Origin: Bryobacteraceae bacterium
Lineage (GTDB): Bacteria; Acidobacteriota; Terriglobia; Bryobacterales; Bryobacteraceae
Direction of reading: 5' to 3'
Length of the DNA: 64,000 nt
NCBI GenBank assembly: GCA_019187195.1
Contig: JABAQT010000013.1
Coordinates: forward strand, 48,522 to 112,521
Shown here: piece by piece, positions 26,082-34,770 of the stretch
How positions within the stretch are numbered: the first letter of the stretch is position 1
Layout of the letters: each line of letters starts with the position of its first letter
Made by a program: the position numbers and the translations under genes
The notes under the pieces: model-generated
Seen by the model: only the letters and a program-made list of their open reading frames with translations
Databases searched by the model: none
What the model was told of the DNA's origin: nothing

Positions 26082-27166
26082 TGATAATGTCCGGGGAGCC
26101 AGGACCGGCCGATTGCGGCGGCCAGGCGTCCCGCCGAATCGAGCGCCGAGCGTTCCTCACGGCTCAACTCCAGTTGCCGCTTGAGGCCCGCGTAGTTGTC
26201 CTCGAGCGTCTCTTCCTCGAACATTCCCGGCATGGCGGCGGTCATGAAGGGGCGCGAATAGACGAAGCGCAACGCCGCCTGGCACAAAGATTCATCCGGA
26301 AGCCTCTCCAGCGTCCTGGTCAACTCCGCCACCACGGAGGGCAACAGCGGCCGGTACGTGGTGTGATAAAGCTGCACGAAATCGCGTTCCGGGCGCGTCC
26401 CGCCCTTGGCCTTCGGGTCCAGCTTCACAATGGAGCCGGCGGCCAGCGGCTTGATGGCGATGAGCCCCACGCCGCGCCTGGCGGCTTCGGGCAGAAACTC
26501 GCTGTAGTCGGCGCGGGCGTGGATGAAGTTGTAGGGAAACATGAAGTAGTCGATGCCTTCGAGTTCCTTGAGGGCGCTCAGCATGATGCGCTCATCGTGC
26601 GTGGCGATGCCAATGGCGCGCACTTTGCCGGCTTCCTTGGCCTTGCGTATCACGTCCCAATCCGCCAGCGCCTTCCCGTCAACCGCTTTGCCCTCGCCAA
26701 GGTAGATGCGGTACAAATCGACGTGGCCGAACAGGCGGGCGGCATGGTCGATGTGTTCGCCCGTAAACATCGGAAACTGCCGGCACAGCGAAATCAGCAC
26801 ACGGTCCCTGCGCCCGCCGCGCACCAGGCGCGCCATGGGGTCCAATTGCCCCTCGTTCTCGTAGGTATCCACCATGTTCACACCGCGGTCGAGCGCCGAG
26901 GCGATCAGCCGGTCGCGCCGCGCCTGCCCTTCCTCGACGAGAACGTTGCCGTTCTCGACCTTCTTCTTATAGCGGGGATCGGTGTGCGAGCCGAACGACA
27001 GCAGCGACACGTATAGCTCGGTGTGGCCCAGTTGCCGGTAGATCATGCCTCCGCGGCGAATTTCGCGCACGGGTGGAATGGCGTTGGCGGCTCCGGGAAG
27101 CACGCGGGCGGCTGCCAGTCCGGCGGCGCCTGCCAGGAAAGCTCGACGGGATTGACGAGGACACAT
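26054..27166 (-). CDS. Tat-exported aldo/keto reductase
   Basis: 370 residues from the ATG at 27166, chosen because it yields the twin-arginine signal QSRRAFLAGAAGLAAARVLPG. The mature part is an aldo/keto reductase barrel: YRQLGHTELYVSLLSFGSHT, VNMVDTYENEG (catalytic Asp/Tyr region), VLISLCRQF, VDLYRIYLGEG, VRAIGIATHD and a C-terminal MPGMFEEETLEDN. The usual catalytic Lys after VLIS is not obvious (SLCRQ in place of STK), and the His position is unclear, so the chemistry may differ from standard reductases. It sits between a sugar-binding-like protein and a multiheme cytochrome in a four-gene minus-strand run. Confidence 0.82.
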   Translation of the reverse strand: MCPRQSRRAFLAGAAGLAAARVLPGAANAIPPVREIRRGGMIYRQLGHTELYVSLLSFGSHTDPRYKKKVENGNVLVEEGQARRDRLIASALDRGVNMVDTYENEGQLDPMARLVRGGRRDRVLISLCRQFPMFTGEHIDHAARLFGHVDLYRIYLGEGKAVDGKALADWDVIRKAKEAGKVRAIGIATHDERIMLSALKELEGIDYFMFPYNFIHARADYSEFLPEAARRGVGLIAIKPLAAGSIVKLDPKAKGGTRPERDFVQLYHTTYRPLLPSVVAELTRTLERLPDESLCQAALRFVYSRPFMTAAMPGMFEEETLEDNYAGLKRQLELSREERSALDSAGRLAAAIGRSWLPGHYQWLDQRWQG

Positions 27167-27196
27167 AGCTGTTTGCGGCCATCTTATCATGCGCGT

Positions 27197-28279
27197 TTAC
27201 CTCACCACGACATCGCGCACCTTGGTCCATCGCGACTTACCAGCCGGACCTTCCACCTCGAGCGTCACGATATATTCCCCGGCTTTCCCGTAGCGGTGTT
27301 GCGGATGCTGGTCCGCCGAAGTTTCCCCGTCCCCGAAATCCCATTGCCAACGCGAAATTTCTCCCTCCGAGCGGTCCTCGAAGGCGACCAGCCGCCTGCT
27401 CATGTCCAACACCTGGAACGTCCATCGCGCCTGGAGCGCCTTACGCCATTCCTTTTCGAGCGGCATCAGCCGGAAAGCCACCAGGTCACTCGCATTGCCG
27501 TACATCGACGTCTTGTGCGAGAGGTTCCAGAAGCCTTTATTATCGGCGGCATTCTCGTCGTCGTAGTCGAGCACGGCCCAGGACATGCCGATGATCTTGT
27601 TTTCCTCGAGCTTCGACTCGACCGCCCGCGCCGGACCCTCATAGGGAGCGTAGTCAAAGGGAGTGATCCAGAACTCCAGCGTAAGCTTGCCGGCTTCGCC
27701 ATGTTTGAAGCTGTAATCATAAGCGGCATTCGCCCACGGGAGTTCCTTGATCCAGGGCTGGCAGCCCCACACAAAGGCCCAATCCCTGTCGGGAGCCGGA
27801 GTGAAGATGTGGTAGTTCTGCGCGTGCACGCCCTGGAATGTGAAGAACGCTTCACTCTTATCCATGCCGGCATAGGGGTGCATGCCGCTGATCAGCGGCC
27901 CGCCGGAAAGGTCGCCATCCACCACCAGTTCGAAAATATCGTTATGGCGGTCGGCGCGGCGAAAATCCCAATAGTTGTCGTAGGCCTCATAGAGAAAGTA
28001 GAGGCGGTTCATCCCTTTCACCCACCCCACTTTCACCGAGACATCGAGGTCTTTCGGATCGTAGTGAAACCCGAGGCCATGCACGGTCTCTTTCAGTTGA
28101 TCCATGCCGATGGCGTACGAAGCGGGCACGATCGCCCAGTCATCCTTCCCGCCGTCTATGCGCGGAATCCGGTCCGGGGGAAACTGAAAGACCTTGTACA
28201 CGACGCCCGGCCGCTCCAGGGCAGCGGCGGGGAGGCAGAGCATGCAGGAGAAAAGGAACCACTGGCGGAGAATCGGCAT
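27197..28279 (-). CDS. Exported CBM9-like protein with C-terminal PKD domain
   Basis: 360 residues with a signal peptide (1-20, CMLCLPAAA). Residues about 30-270 resemble the family 9 carbohydrate-binding/DOMON-like beta sandwich (RIPRIDGGKDDW opening, NRLYFLYEAYDNYWDF, DIFELVVDGDLSGG, LTLEFWITPFDYA). The last 75 residues are a PKD domain (WQWDFGDGETS, HRYGKAGEYIVTLEVEG). It probably binds a polysaccharide or glycoside at the cell surface or in the periplasm. It is the first gene of the minus-strand run that continues with the aldo-keto reductase, cytochrome-SUMF1 fusion and transglycosylase, with a 30-base gap to the next start. Confidence 0.72.
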   Translation of the reverse strand: MPILRQWFLFSCMLCLPAAALERPGVVYKVFQFPPDRIPRIDGGKDDWAIVPASYAIGMDQLKETVHGLGFHYDPKDLDVSVKVGWVKGMNRLYFLYEAYDNYWDFRRADRHNDIFELVVDGDLSGGPLISGMHPYAGMDKSEAFFTFQGVHAQNYHIFTPAPDRDWAFVWGCQPWIKELPWANAAYDYSFKHGEAGKLTLEFWITPFDYAPYEGPARAVESKLEENKIIGMSWAVLDYDDENAADNKGFWNLSHKTSMYGNASDLVAFRLMPLEKEWRKALQARWTFQVLDMSRRLVAFEDRSEGEISRWQWDFGDGETSADQHPQHRYGKAGEYIVTLEVEGPAGKSRWTKVRDVVVR

Positions 28280-28303
28280 GGCGACTCAGTGTAACGTATT
28301 AGT

Positions 28304-29113
28304 GTGCCTCCCGCGCCAGGATTCATCGACGCACACATTCACGTCTGGCCCGACCAAGGCGGGCGGGTCACGCCCTCCCGCTACACTGCCGAGGATCACT
28401 TTGCCCACTCGCGTCCGGCCGGAGTGAGGCGAACCGTATTGATCCAACCAGGAATGTTCCGCACGGATAACAGCTATATGTTGAACGCTGTGCGCACACA
28501 CCCCGGAATCTTTTCCGCTGTTGCCGTGGTGGATGCCGATTCCGCCGCGCTCGACACCACCGTGACACATCTCCGTTCGCAAGGCGTTCGCGGCTTTCGC
28601 ATCACGGCCCGCAAGGATAAACCGTGGATGGATTGGGAAGGCATGCAGCGGCTGTGGAGCGCGGCCGCCGCGCATCGCATGGCGCTGTGTCCCCTGATCG
28701 ATCCGGCGGCTTTCCCCTGGGTCGCCGCGCTGTGCGGAAAACATCCCCAGGCCACGGTCGTCATCGATCATCTCGGCCGTATCGGAGCAGCGGGTCCTAT
28801 CGAGGACGCGGACATCCGCTCTCTTTGCGGATTGGCGCGATTCCCACGAGTGCACGTCAAGGTTTCCGCCTTCTATGCCCTGGGGCGGAAGAAGCCACCC
28901 TACACGGATCTGATTCCGATGATCCGGCAGATCTTCGAAACCTATGGCCCGCGGCGGCTGATGTGGGGCAGCGATTCGCCCTATCAGGCGCAGCCGCCTC
29001 ATGATTACGCGTCCTCGGTGAACCTGGTGCGCGAGCATCTGAACTTCGCAAGTAGCGAAGACCGTGAATGGCTGCTGGCCGGAACAGCGGAACGCGTGTT
29101 CTTTTCGCCCTGA
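28304..29113 (+). CDS. Amidohydrolase-2 family hydrolase
   Basis: 269 residues from a GTG start at 28304; no better start is available upstream. It begins APGFIDAHIHVWPDQ with the HxH metal motif, continues with the VVIDHLGRIG segment near 150 and VHVKVSAFYAL near 182, and ends with MWGSDSPYQ near 222, the catalytic Asp of the family. Unlike the gene at 16299, the key residues are intact. There is no signal peptide. Related enzymes hydrolyse lactones or decarboxylate small carboxylates. It is divergent from the CBM9-like gene with 24 bases between starts and convergent with the ribulokinase gene. Confidence 0.85.
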   Translation: MPPAPGFIDAHIHVWPDQGGRVTPSRYTAEDHFAHSRPAGVRRTVLIQPGMFRTDNSYMLNAVRTHPGIFSAVAVVDADSAALDTTVTHLRSQGVRGFRITARKDKPWMDWEGMQRLWSAAAAHRMALCPLIDPAAFPWVAALCGKHPQATVVIDHLGRIGAAGPIEDADIRSLCGLARFPRVHVKVSAFYALGRKKPPYTDLIPMIRQIFETYGPRRLMWGSDSPYQAQPPHDYASSVNLVREHLNFASSEDREWLLAGTAERVFFSP

Positions 29114-29144
29114 GAACCTCGCCTCTTTTCCGAAGTCCCGTTCG

Positions 29145-30725
29145 TCAACCCCGGCCATTGCGGCTCGCGATTCGCCGCAGCTCCGGCAATACGTCACCGA
29201 TTGCCACGGGTCCGGAGCCTGCCCGGCCCATGCCGAAGTACAACTTCCTGTAGAGCCCGTACAGCCGCTCGTATACAGCGGCTTCCGCCTGGTCCGGCTC
29301 TATTACACGGTAGTCCGAACATAGCCGTTCCTGCGCCGCCTCGACGGTGGGAAATGCACCAGCGGCCAGAAACGCGAAGATCGCCGAGCCGAGACTCGTC
29401 ACGTCAGAATCCGGCGCCAGCACCGGCTTGCCGAATACATTCGCATAGACCCGGTTCAACACCTGATTCTTCCGCGGCACTCCGCCGCCGTTGATTACGC
29501 GGCGAATCGGCGTGCCGTGCTCCGCCATGCGCTCGAGAATAATCCGCGTATGAAAGGCTGTTCCCTCAATCGCCGCGAACAGTTCATCCGCCGCCGTATG
29601 AACCAGATTCCATCCCAGGGTCACGCCGCCCAGTTCCGGATTGACCAGCACCGTGCGGTCGCCATTGTCCCAGGTGAGACGCAACAGGCCGGTCTGACCC
29701 GCGCGGTGCGTCTCCGCCGCTTTCGTCAACTCGGCGGGAGAACTCCCCGCCCGGCGCGCGATGGCATCGAAGATATCCCCGCATGCCGAAAGCCCGGCCT
29801 CGATGCCCATGAAGCCGGGATGCACCGATCCCGGAACCACGCCGCAAACTCCTGGAATCAACTCGGGCTTCCGCGAGATCGCCATCACGCACGTGGAAGT
29901 GCCCACCACGTTGACCACATCGCCTTCCCGCACGCCCGCGCCCACCGCGTCCCAATGCGCATCAAATGCGCCCACCGGGATTGGAATCCCAGGGCGCAAC
30001 CCCAAACGTCCGGCCCACTCCTCCGACAACCGGCCGGCGATCTTGTCCGAGGTCGCATACCGTCCGCCCATCTTTGCGCGCACTCCCGCCAGCAGGGGAT
30101 CCACCTTGATGAGAAAATCCTCCGGCGGCATCCCCCCCAGCGCCTCGTTCCACATCCATTTGTGGCCCATGGCGCAAACGCTGCGCGGTACGGCCTCCGC
30201 GTCGCGTATGCCGCACAACACGGCCGCCACCATGTCGCAGTGCTCGATGGCGGTGACCATTCGCTCGCGCTTATCCGGATTGTGGCGCAGCCAGTGGAGC
30301 AGCTTTGCCCATCCCCACTCGCTCGAATACACCCCGCCGCACCACTTGATGGCCTCGAGGCCCTCGCGGTGCGCCGTTTCCGTGATCCGCGCCGCCTCTT
30401 CGCTGGCGCGGTGATCGCACCAGAGGTAGTAATCATCGAGCGGCTCCAATCCTTCGCCCACCGGCGCCACCGTGGAGCCGGTCGTATCGAGCGCGATGGC
30501 GTCGAGCGAGGCTCCTTCGATCCCCGCCTCCCGGACGGCCTTCTTCATGGCTTCCTCGAGCGCCGTCATGTGGCAGGCATGGCGCTGAGTCGCGTGGTCC
30601 GGATCTTCCTTCCTGCGCATCAGCGGGTAGTCCGCCGTTGCCGATCCGATTCTACCCTTATCGCTGTCGAACACCGATACCCGAACACTTAACGTCCCGA
30701 AATCCACGCCCGCGACTCGAGCCAT
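29145..30725 (-). CDS. araB: Ribulokinase (FGGY family carbohydrate kinase)
   Basis: 526 residues. N-terminal FGGY domain opens with AGVDFGTLSVRVSVFD (phosphate-binding loop); ALDTTGSTVAPVG, DHRASEEA and the ribulokinase-type SSEWGWAKLLHWLR segment follow; the catalytic base Asp is in GAFDAHWDAVG, and the C-terminal ATP-binding region has NGGGVPRKNQ and SLGSAIFAFLAAG. It phosphorylates L-ribulose (and often other pentuloses) to the 5-phosphate. The length and the WGWAK/NGGGVPRKN features fit ribulokinase better than xylulokinase. No isomerase or epimerase is adjacent, so the pathway partners must be elsewhere. Confidence 0.9.
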   Translation of the reverse strand: MARVAGVDFGTLSVRVSVFDSDKGRIGSATADYPLMRRKEDPDHATQRHACHMTALEEAMKKAVREAGIEGASLDAIALDTTGSTVAPVGEGLEPLDDYYLWCDHRASEEAARITETAHREGLEAIKWCGGVYSSEWGWAKLLHWLRHNPDKRERMVTAIEHCDMVAAVLCGIRDAEAVPRSVCAMGHKWMWNEALGGMPPEDFLIKVDPLLAGVRAKMGGRYATSDKIAGRLSEEWAGRLGLRPGIPIPVGAFDAHWDAVGAGVREGDVVNVVGTSTCVMAISRKPELIPGVCGVVPGSVHPGFMGIEAGLSACGDIFDAIARRAGSSPAELTKAAETHRAGQTGLLRLTWDNGDRTVLVNPELGGVTLGWNLVHTAADELFAAIEGTAFHTRIILERMAEHGTPIRRVINGGGVPRKNQVLNRVYANVFGKPVLAPDSDVTSLGSAIFAFLAAGAFPTVEAAQERLCSDYRVIEPDQAEAAVYERLYGLYRKLYFGMGRAGSGPVAIGDVLPELRRIASRNGRG

Positions 30726-30784
30726 GAAACCTCCGAAGGTGAATTTGAACTAACCGGATTCCTCTCACGCAGTCTAACGTGTGG

Positions 30785-31351
30785 ATGCAGGAAACGGAAG
30801 CGGCAGCCATAGCCCGAGCCCGCGGCGGGGACGGAGACGCTTTCCGTATGCTCGTGGAAAGGCACAGCCGCAGTGTGTTTCGCCTCGCCTACCGGCTCAC
30901 CGGAAATGAGCAGGATGCCGAAGACGTTGTGCAGGAGTCGTTCCTACGCGCTTATAGGCAGTTGGAAAAATACGACGGCCGTGCCGGCTTTCACACCTGG
31001 TTGTATCGCATCGCAACAAACTATGCTTTGGATCTGCTCCGGTCGAGAAAACGCACGAATCAGAGAAAGGACGAGGAGGGCAACTACATGCTCGACAATA
31101 TTCCGGCTGCGGAAACTCCCGCCGATCGCGCCGTCTTTTCCCTGCAACTGCGGCAGCGCCTCGCCGGCGCCATGGCCTCGCTGTCCGATCAGGAACGCGC
31201 CGCCTTCGTCCTGCGCCATTTCGAGGGCCATTCGATCCATGAAATCGGAGAAGCGCTGGGGGTCGGCGAGAGCGCGACGAAGAACAGTATTTTCCGCGCC
31301 GTTCAGAAACTGCGGCGCGCCCTTGAGCCATTCGTGGGGGTAACCCGATGA
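30785..31351 (+). CDS. ECF RNA polymerase sigma factor
   Basis: 188 residues from the ATG at 30785; a GTG two codons upstream is possible. It has sigma region 2 (FRMLVERHSRSVFRLAYRLTGNEQDAEDVVQESFLRAY with the DAEDVVQE core) and region 4 (LSDQERAAFVLRHFEGHSIHEIGEALGVGESATKN, a helix-turn-helix), joined by a short acidic linker with no sigma 3 domain. This is the RpoE-like group. It overlaps the downstream anti-sigma gene by 4 bases (ATGA), the usual pairing. The regulon is not visible; a clear autoregulatory promoter was not found upstream. Confidence 0.94.
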   Translation: MQETEAAAIARARGGDGDAFRMLVERHSRSVFRLAYRLTGNEQDAEDVVQESFLRAYRQLEKYDGRAGFHTWLYRIATNYALDLLRSRKRTNQRKDEEGNYMLDNIPAAETPADRAVFSLQLRQRLAGAMASLSDQERAAFVLRHFEGHSIHEIGEALGVGESATKNSIFRAVQKLRRALEPFVGVTR

Positions 31352-32097
31352 GCGATCACCTTTCCGAGCATCAGCTCGTATTTCTCTACTATGGAGAGTC
31401 CCGCGATGAGTCGCATCTTGAAAGCTGTGCCGAGTGCCGCGCGCGCTACCGGTCGCTGCAAGGCGTCCTCAACCTGGTGGACGGCCACCCGATCCCGGAA
31501 AGGGGTCCCGGATACGGCGGCGAAGTTTGGGCACGGATCGAGCGGGACATTCCACGCCGGGCGCGATTCAGCCACTGGCTCGGCGGATACCGTCCATGGG
31601 CAGCGGCGGCCGCTCTCGCGTGCCTGCTGGCGGCGGCATTCCTCGCCGGCCGCTACTCGAACCATGGAGCCGCCACTCGCGGACGCACACCAGATCCCGT
31701 TGACGAGCGTGTGCTGCTTTCCGCCGTGGGAAATCATCTCGACCGCACGCAGTTGATACTGACGGAATTGGCCAACTCCCGGCCCGCCGCACGCCGCCGG
31801 CACATCGATATCGAGGCTCAGCAGGCTGACATTCGCGACCTGATCGAGGCCAACCGCCTGTACCGGGCCAGCGCAACGGAAGCCGGAGATCGCGCCGTGG
31901 CCGACGTGCTCGACGAACTCGAGCGCCTGCTTGTGGAAGTGGCTCATGCAGCCCCGCTGTTGACGCAGCGGGAAGCTGACGAACTGCGCGAGCAAATCAT
32001 GGGCGAGGGCATCCTCTTTCGCGTCAAAGTGACGGAATCCGGAGTGCGCGCCAGGGAGAAGCAGTTGGAATCCGGCAAGGAAGACACCAGTTTGTAA
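31348..32097 (+). CDS. Membrane anti-sigma factor with zinc-type HxxxCxxC motif
   Basis: 249 residues. The N-terminal cytoplasmic part carries H23, C27 and C30 in HLESCAEC, the zinc-binding anti-sigma (ZAS) signature that grips ECF sigma factors. One membrane segment spans about residues 83-101 (AAAAALACLLAAAFLAG). The outside part (105-249) is helical, rich in Arg/Glu/Ala and without an obvious sensor fold. It would hold the upstream sigma factor inactive until an envelope or redox signal arrives. The start overlaps the sigma stop, and an exported HEAT-repeat gene follows 24 bases on. Confidence 0.85.
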   Translation: MSDHLSEHQLVFLYYGESRDESHLESCAECRARYRSLQGVLNLVDGHPIPERGPGYGGEVWARIERDIPRRARFSHWLGGYRPWAAAAALACLLAAAFLAGRYSNHGAATRGRTPDPVDERVLLSAVGNHLDRTQLILTELANSRPAARRRHIDIEAQQADIRDLIEANRLYRASATEAGDRAVADVLDELERLLVEVAHAAPLLTQREADELREQIMGEGILFRVKVTESGVRAREKQLESGKEDTSL

Positions 32098-32121
32098 GGA
32101 TCCTGATGGGGAGAGACACCT

Positions 32122-33564
32122 ATGAAGACGTTTCTTAATGTTTCGGTTGCTTTGCTGGCGGGCGCGGCCGCAATTTCCGCCCAGTTCCTTCAGCCGCCAC
32201 CGCTGCCGGCTCTTGACGACGCAGACATGCGAGCAATAGACCAGAAGATTCGCGCCGCGCAGGAGGCCTTGCGCAACGTCGATGTCGAACGCAAACTCTC
32301 ACATACGGCCGGCGAAATCGACCGCATGGCGGATCAGTTGCGGCGGGCCGGCGAATTGGCGTTCCAGGCTGCCCCGATGCATGGGCCTGTTCCGCCCTTT
32401 CCTCCCGACGTCTTCAGCCCCGGCTTTTTATCGGGGCGGATCACAGAGGAAGAACGCGTCTATCGCAACGGGAAGAGCGCCCTCGAAGATCGGGATTGGG
32501 ACCGCGCCGTTCAACTCTTCCAGGAACTCATCAACGGCAAGGGCGGTTCCGCGGACGCCGCCATGTACTGGAAGGCGTATGCGCTGAACAAGTTGGGACG
32601 GCGCAACGAAGCCCTTTCGACACTGAGGGACATGATGCGATCTTATGCGAACAGCCGCTGGCTCGACGATGCCAGAGCACTCGAGGTGGAAGTGCGGCAA
32701 TCTTCCGGCCAGCCCGTCTCGCCCGAAGCCGAGGCCGATGAGGATCTTAAGATTCTTGCCGTCAACGGAATGATCCATACCGACCCCGAGCGCGCCATTC
32801 CCGTGCTCGAGAGCTTGCTGAAGAAGAGTTCTTCACCGCGCCTGAAGGAGCGCGCCTTGTTCGTGCTGGCGCGGAGCCGCTCGCCTAGAGCGCGGGAAAT
32901 CCTACTCAAACTGGCTCGCGGCGGCACCAATCCCGACTTGCAATACCGGGCTGTCGAATACCTGGGCTACGTGAGCACTCCGGAGACCCGGCAGGCGCTG
33001 TCTGAAATTTATGCTTCATCCAATGACATTCGACTCAAGCGCGCCGTGTTACGTGGGTTTGCCGCCGGCCGCGACAAAGACCGGCTGCTGAATGTGGCCA
33101 AGTCAGAACAGAACATCGACCTGCGGCGCGAGGCTATCCGCGGACTTGGCGCTCTCGATGCCAATGAGGATCTGTGGCAACTCTACCGCACGGAATCCTC
33201 GAGGGAGTTGAAGCAGGAGATTCTGCGGGCGCTTCCCGCGCGCAAGGAAAACGCCGATCGCCTGATCGAGGCCGCCCGGACCGAGAAAGACCCCTTGTTG
33301 CGCGCGGAATTAATACGCCAGATCGGCTATTCACGCTCGGATAAGGCGGTCGAGGTTCTCACCACCCTCTACGGCGCCGGGAAGGACTATGACGTGCGTA
33401 AGGCGATCATCGGCGCGCTGCGCTCCCAGAACAACGCCAAAGCCCTGGTGAATATCGCCCGCGCCGAAACAGACCCCAGGCTAAAGCGCCTCATCGTCGA
33501 GACGCTCAGCCGCATGCAGTCGAAGGAAGCCTCGGACTACCTGGTGGAACTCCTGAACAAGTAG
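32122..33564 (+). CDS. Exported HEAT-repeat protein
   Basis: 480 residues with a Sec signal (1-20, LAGAAAISAQ). Residues about 110-200 look TPR-like (ALEDRDWDRAVQLFQELI, YWKAYALNKLGRRNEALSTL). From about 225 to the end there is an array of HEAT-like repeats of roughly 30 residues (LKERALFVLARSRSPRAREIL, LRREAIRGLGALDANEDL, LRAELIRQIGYSRSDKAVEVL, VRKAIIGALRSQNNAKALV). Such proteins act as protein-binding scaffolds in the periplasm. Because it follows the sigma/anti-sigma pair closely with a ribosome-binding site GGGGAG, it may be part of the signal-sensing unit, though this is inference. Confidence 0.8.
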   Translation: MKTFLNVSVALLAGAAAISAQFLQPPPLPALDDADMRAIDQKIRAAQEALRNVDVERKLSHTAGEIDRMADQLRRAGELAFQAAPMHGPVPPFPPDVFSPGFLSGRITEEERVYRNGKSALEDRDWDRAVQLFQELINGKGGSADAAMYWKAYALNKLGRRNEALSTLRDMMRSYANSRWLDDARALEVEVRQSSGQPVSPEAEADEDLKILAVNGMIHTDPERAIPVLESLLKKSSSPRLKERALFVLARSRSPRAREILLKLARGGTNPDLQYRAVEYLGYVSTPETRQALSEIYASSNDIRLKRAVLRGFAAGRDKDRLLNVAKSEQNIDLRREAIRGLGALDANEDLWQLYRTESSRELKQEILRALPARKENADRLIEAARTEKDPLLRAELIRQIGYSRSDKAVEVLTTLYGAGKDYDVRKAIIGALRSQNNAKALVNIARAETDPRLKRLIVETLSRMQSKEASDYLVELLNK

Positions 33565-33566
33565 GG

Positions 33567-34007
33567 TCAGGAGATGATCTCGAAGATCGCCTCCACCTCG
33601 ACCGCCACGCCCGTCGGCAGCGAGGCGAACCCCAGCGCCGACCGCGCGTGAAAGCCATTGCCGGTCTTGCCGAACACTTCGTGCAGCAAATCCGATGCCC
33701 CGTTGATGACCAGATGCTGTTCGATGAAGTCCGGAGCCGAGTTGACGCAACCCAATACCTTGATCACCTTCAGACCGTCCAGCGTCCCGTGAGCGTTCCA
33801 AACCGAATTGAGGATCTTCGCCGCGCAGTCGCGCGCCGCCGCGTATCCCTCTTCCGTCGTCAATCCCGCGCCGAGTTTGCCTTTGATCGTGCTCACATGC
33901 CCCGAACTGATGAGTTGATTGCCGGAGCGTATGCAGAGGTTCAAATATCCGGGCGTCTGCTTTTCAAAGCTCAGCCCCAGTTTTACAGCCGTTTCTTGTG
34001 GAGTCAT
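33567..34007 (-). CDS. RidA/YjgF/UK114 family deaminase
   Basis: 146 residues, somewhat longer than the standard 125-130 and nearer the YjgH/Rid subfamilies. Landmarks are NQLISSGHVS, the mid-segment AARDCAAKILNSV, and the C-terminal ARSALGFASLPTGVAVEVEAIFEI in which R122 corresponds to the arginine that binds the enamine/imine carboxylate in RidA. It would hydrolyse reactive 2-aminoacrylate-type intermediates. It converges with the HEAT-repeat gene, stop codons 2 bases apart, and lies 62 bases downstream of the hemerythrin-like gene on the same strand. Confidence 0.9.
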   Translation of the reverse strand: MTPQETAVKLGLSFEKQTPGYLNLCIRSGNQLISSGHVSTIKGKLGAGLTTEEGYAAARDCAAKILNSVWNAHGTLDGLKVIKVLGCVNSAPDFIEQHLVINGASDLLHEVFGKTGNGFHARSALGFASLPTGVAVEVEAIFEIIS

Positions 34008-34069
34008 GAAACCGATACTTCAAAATATTCGGTTCCCCTCCGCCGGCGCAAGTCTCAGCGGCGCGGCGC

Positions 34070-34654
34070 CTATCGAATGGCGTCCTTTTCGAGAGCCAGC
34101 GCGCGGGGAAAAAGGATGTCGTTCTCGAGGTGGATATGTATGCGCAGATCGCTTTCGAGTTCCTCCAGCCCTTTGTAGAGCGCCTCATGGGCTTCACGAT
34201 CTTCTCCGGGCAGGGTGTACCCGTTCGTCATCTGGCGTATCTGCTTCAGAGCGTCGAAGGTGGAATCGTGGTCGATCAACATCGTCTGGATAGGGTTGCG
34301 AACCGTTCCGAAGGGGGGCGGGTCGGCGGGTACGCCCTCCTCGAAGGAGCGTTCCGTCCGCTCGATAAACGGAAAGAGGATCATCTCCTCTTTGCGCATG
34401 TGGTCGTCCAACTCGTTCTTCATCCCCGAGAAAACGTCGAGCAGCGGCCCAAGGGTTCCTCTTGCGCCCTCGCCGAGTCTCACGGTCATCAACTCGAGTT
34501 TTTCTTCGATCGCGGGCAGTTCCTCACGAAGGTATTCGTGATGCCGCTCCACAATGTGCTCGATCAGCTCATACAAAGGCTTCTTGGACCAGTCGGTTGC
34601 GGGCAGCGATGACGTGCCGGTCTGGCCAGCGCGCGGGTTGGTGTCGGATGTCAT
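34070..34654 (-). CDS. Hemerythrin-like RIC/YtfE-type di-iron protein without the N-terminal DUF542 domain
   Basis: 194 residues. The helical bundle has the His/Glu set expected for a di-iron centre: IVERHHEYLREELP, DDHMRKEEMILFPFIE, LIDHDSTFDALKQI and RIHIHLENDILFPRA. This arrangement matches the C-terminal domain of RIC/YtfE/ScdA, which repair iron-sulfur clusters after nitric oxide or oxidative damage. The N-terminal ScdA-type DUF542 with its CxC-like motif is missing; the first 25 residues are low-complexity. A CRP/FNR-type palindrome about 54 bases before the start codon suggests control by nitrosative or redox stress. Confidence 0.85.
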   Translation of the reverse strand: MTSDTNPRAGQTGTSSLPATDWSKKPLYELIEHIVERHHEYLREELPAIEEKLELMTVRLGEGARGTLGPLLDVFSGMKNELDDHMRKEEMILFPFIERTERSFEEGVPADPPPFGTVRNPIQTMLIDHDSTFDALKQIRQMTNGYTLPGEDREAHEALYKGLEELESDLRIHIHLENDILFPRALALEKDAIR

Positions 34655-34700
34655 GAGTTTCGTCTCTTAGCCGAGCATAATCGCCGGTGACCCGCGGCAC

Positions 34701-34716
34701 TATGACCAAAGTCACA
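34701..34716. promoter_or_regulatory. CRP/FNR-family operator-like palindrome upstream of the RIC-like gene
   Basis: On the minus strand this reads TGTGA-CTTTGG-TCATA, nine of ten bases of the TGTGA-N6-TCACA consensus used by CRP/FNR-superfamily regulators. Its centre is about 54 bases before the ATG at 34654, a position suited to activation. In many bacteria RIC-type genes are controlled by FNR/Dnr or NsrR, so the placement is sensible. Which regulator binds is unknown. Confidence 0.5.
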
Positions 34717-34725
34717 ACTCGGCGA

Positions 34726-34752
34726 GCCCGCCGGACGCGCTGGCCGGCGGGC
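34726..34752 (-). terminator. Possible terminator hairpin after the TonB receptor gene
   Basis: A perfect 9-base-pair stem, GCCCGCCGG with CCGGCGGGC, closes a 9-base loop about 19 bases past the stop of the minus-strand TonB receptor gene. It lacks a U-run, so termination strength is doubtful; it could equally be an mRNA 3'-end stabiliser. Confidence 0.4.
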
Positions 34753-34770
34753 ACTGTTCGAGCGTGTTTG

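Noticed and set aside
30726..30784. ECF-type autoregulatory promoter (GAAC ... GTC) before the sigma factor gene
   Set aside because: GAAC and GTC are present, but the spacing is about 19 bases between hexamers, too long for a normal ECF promoter.
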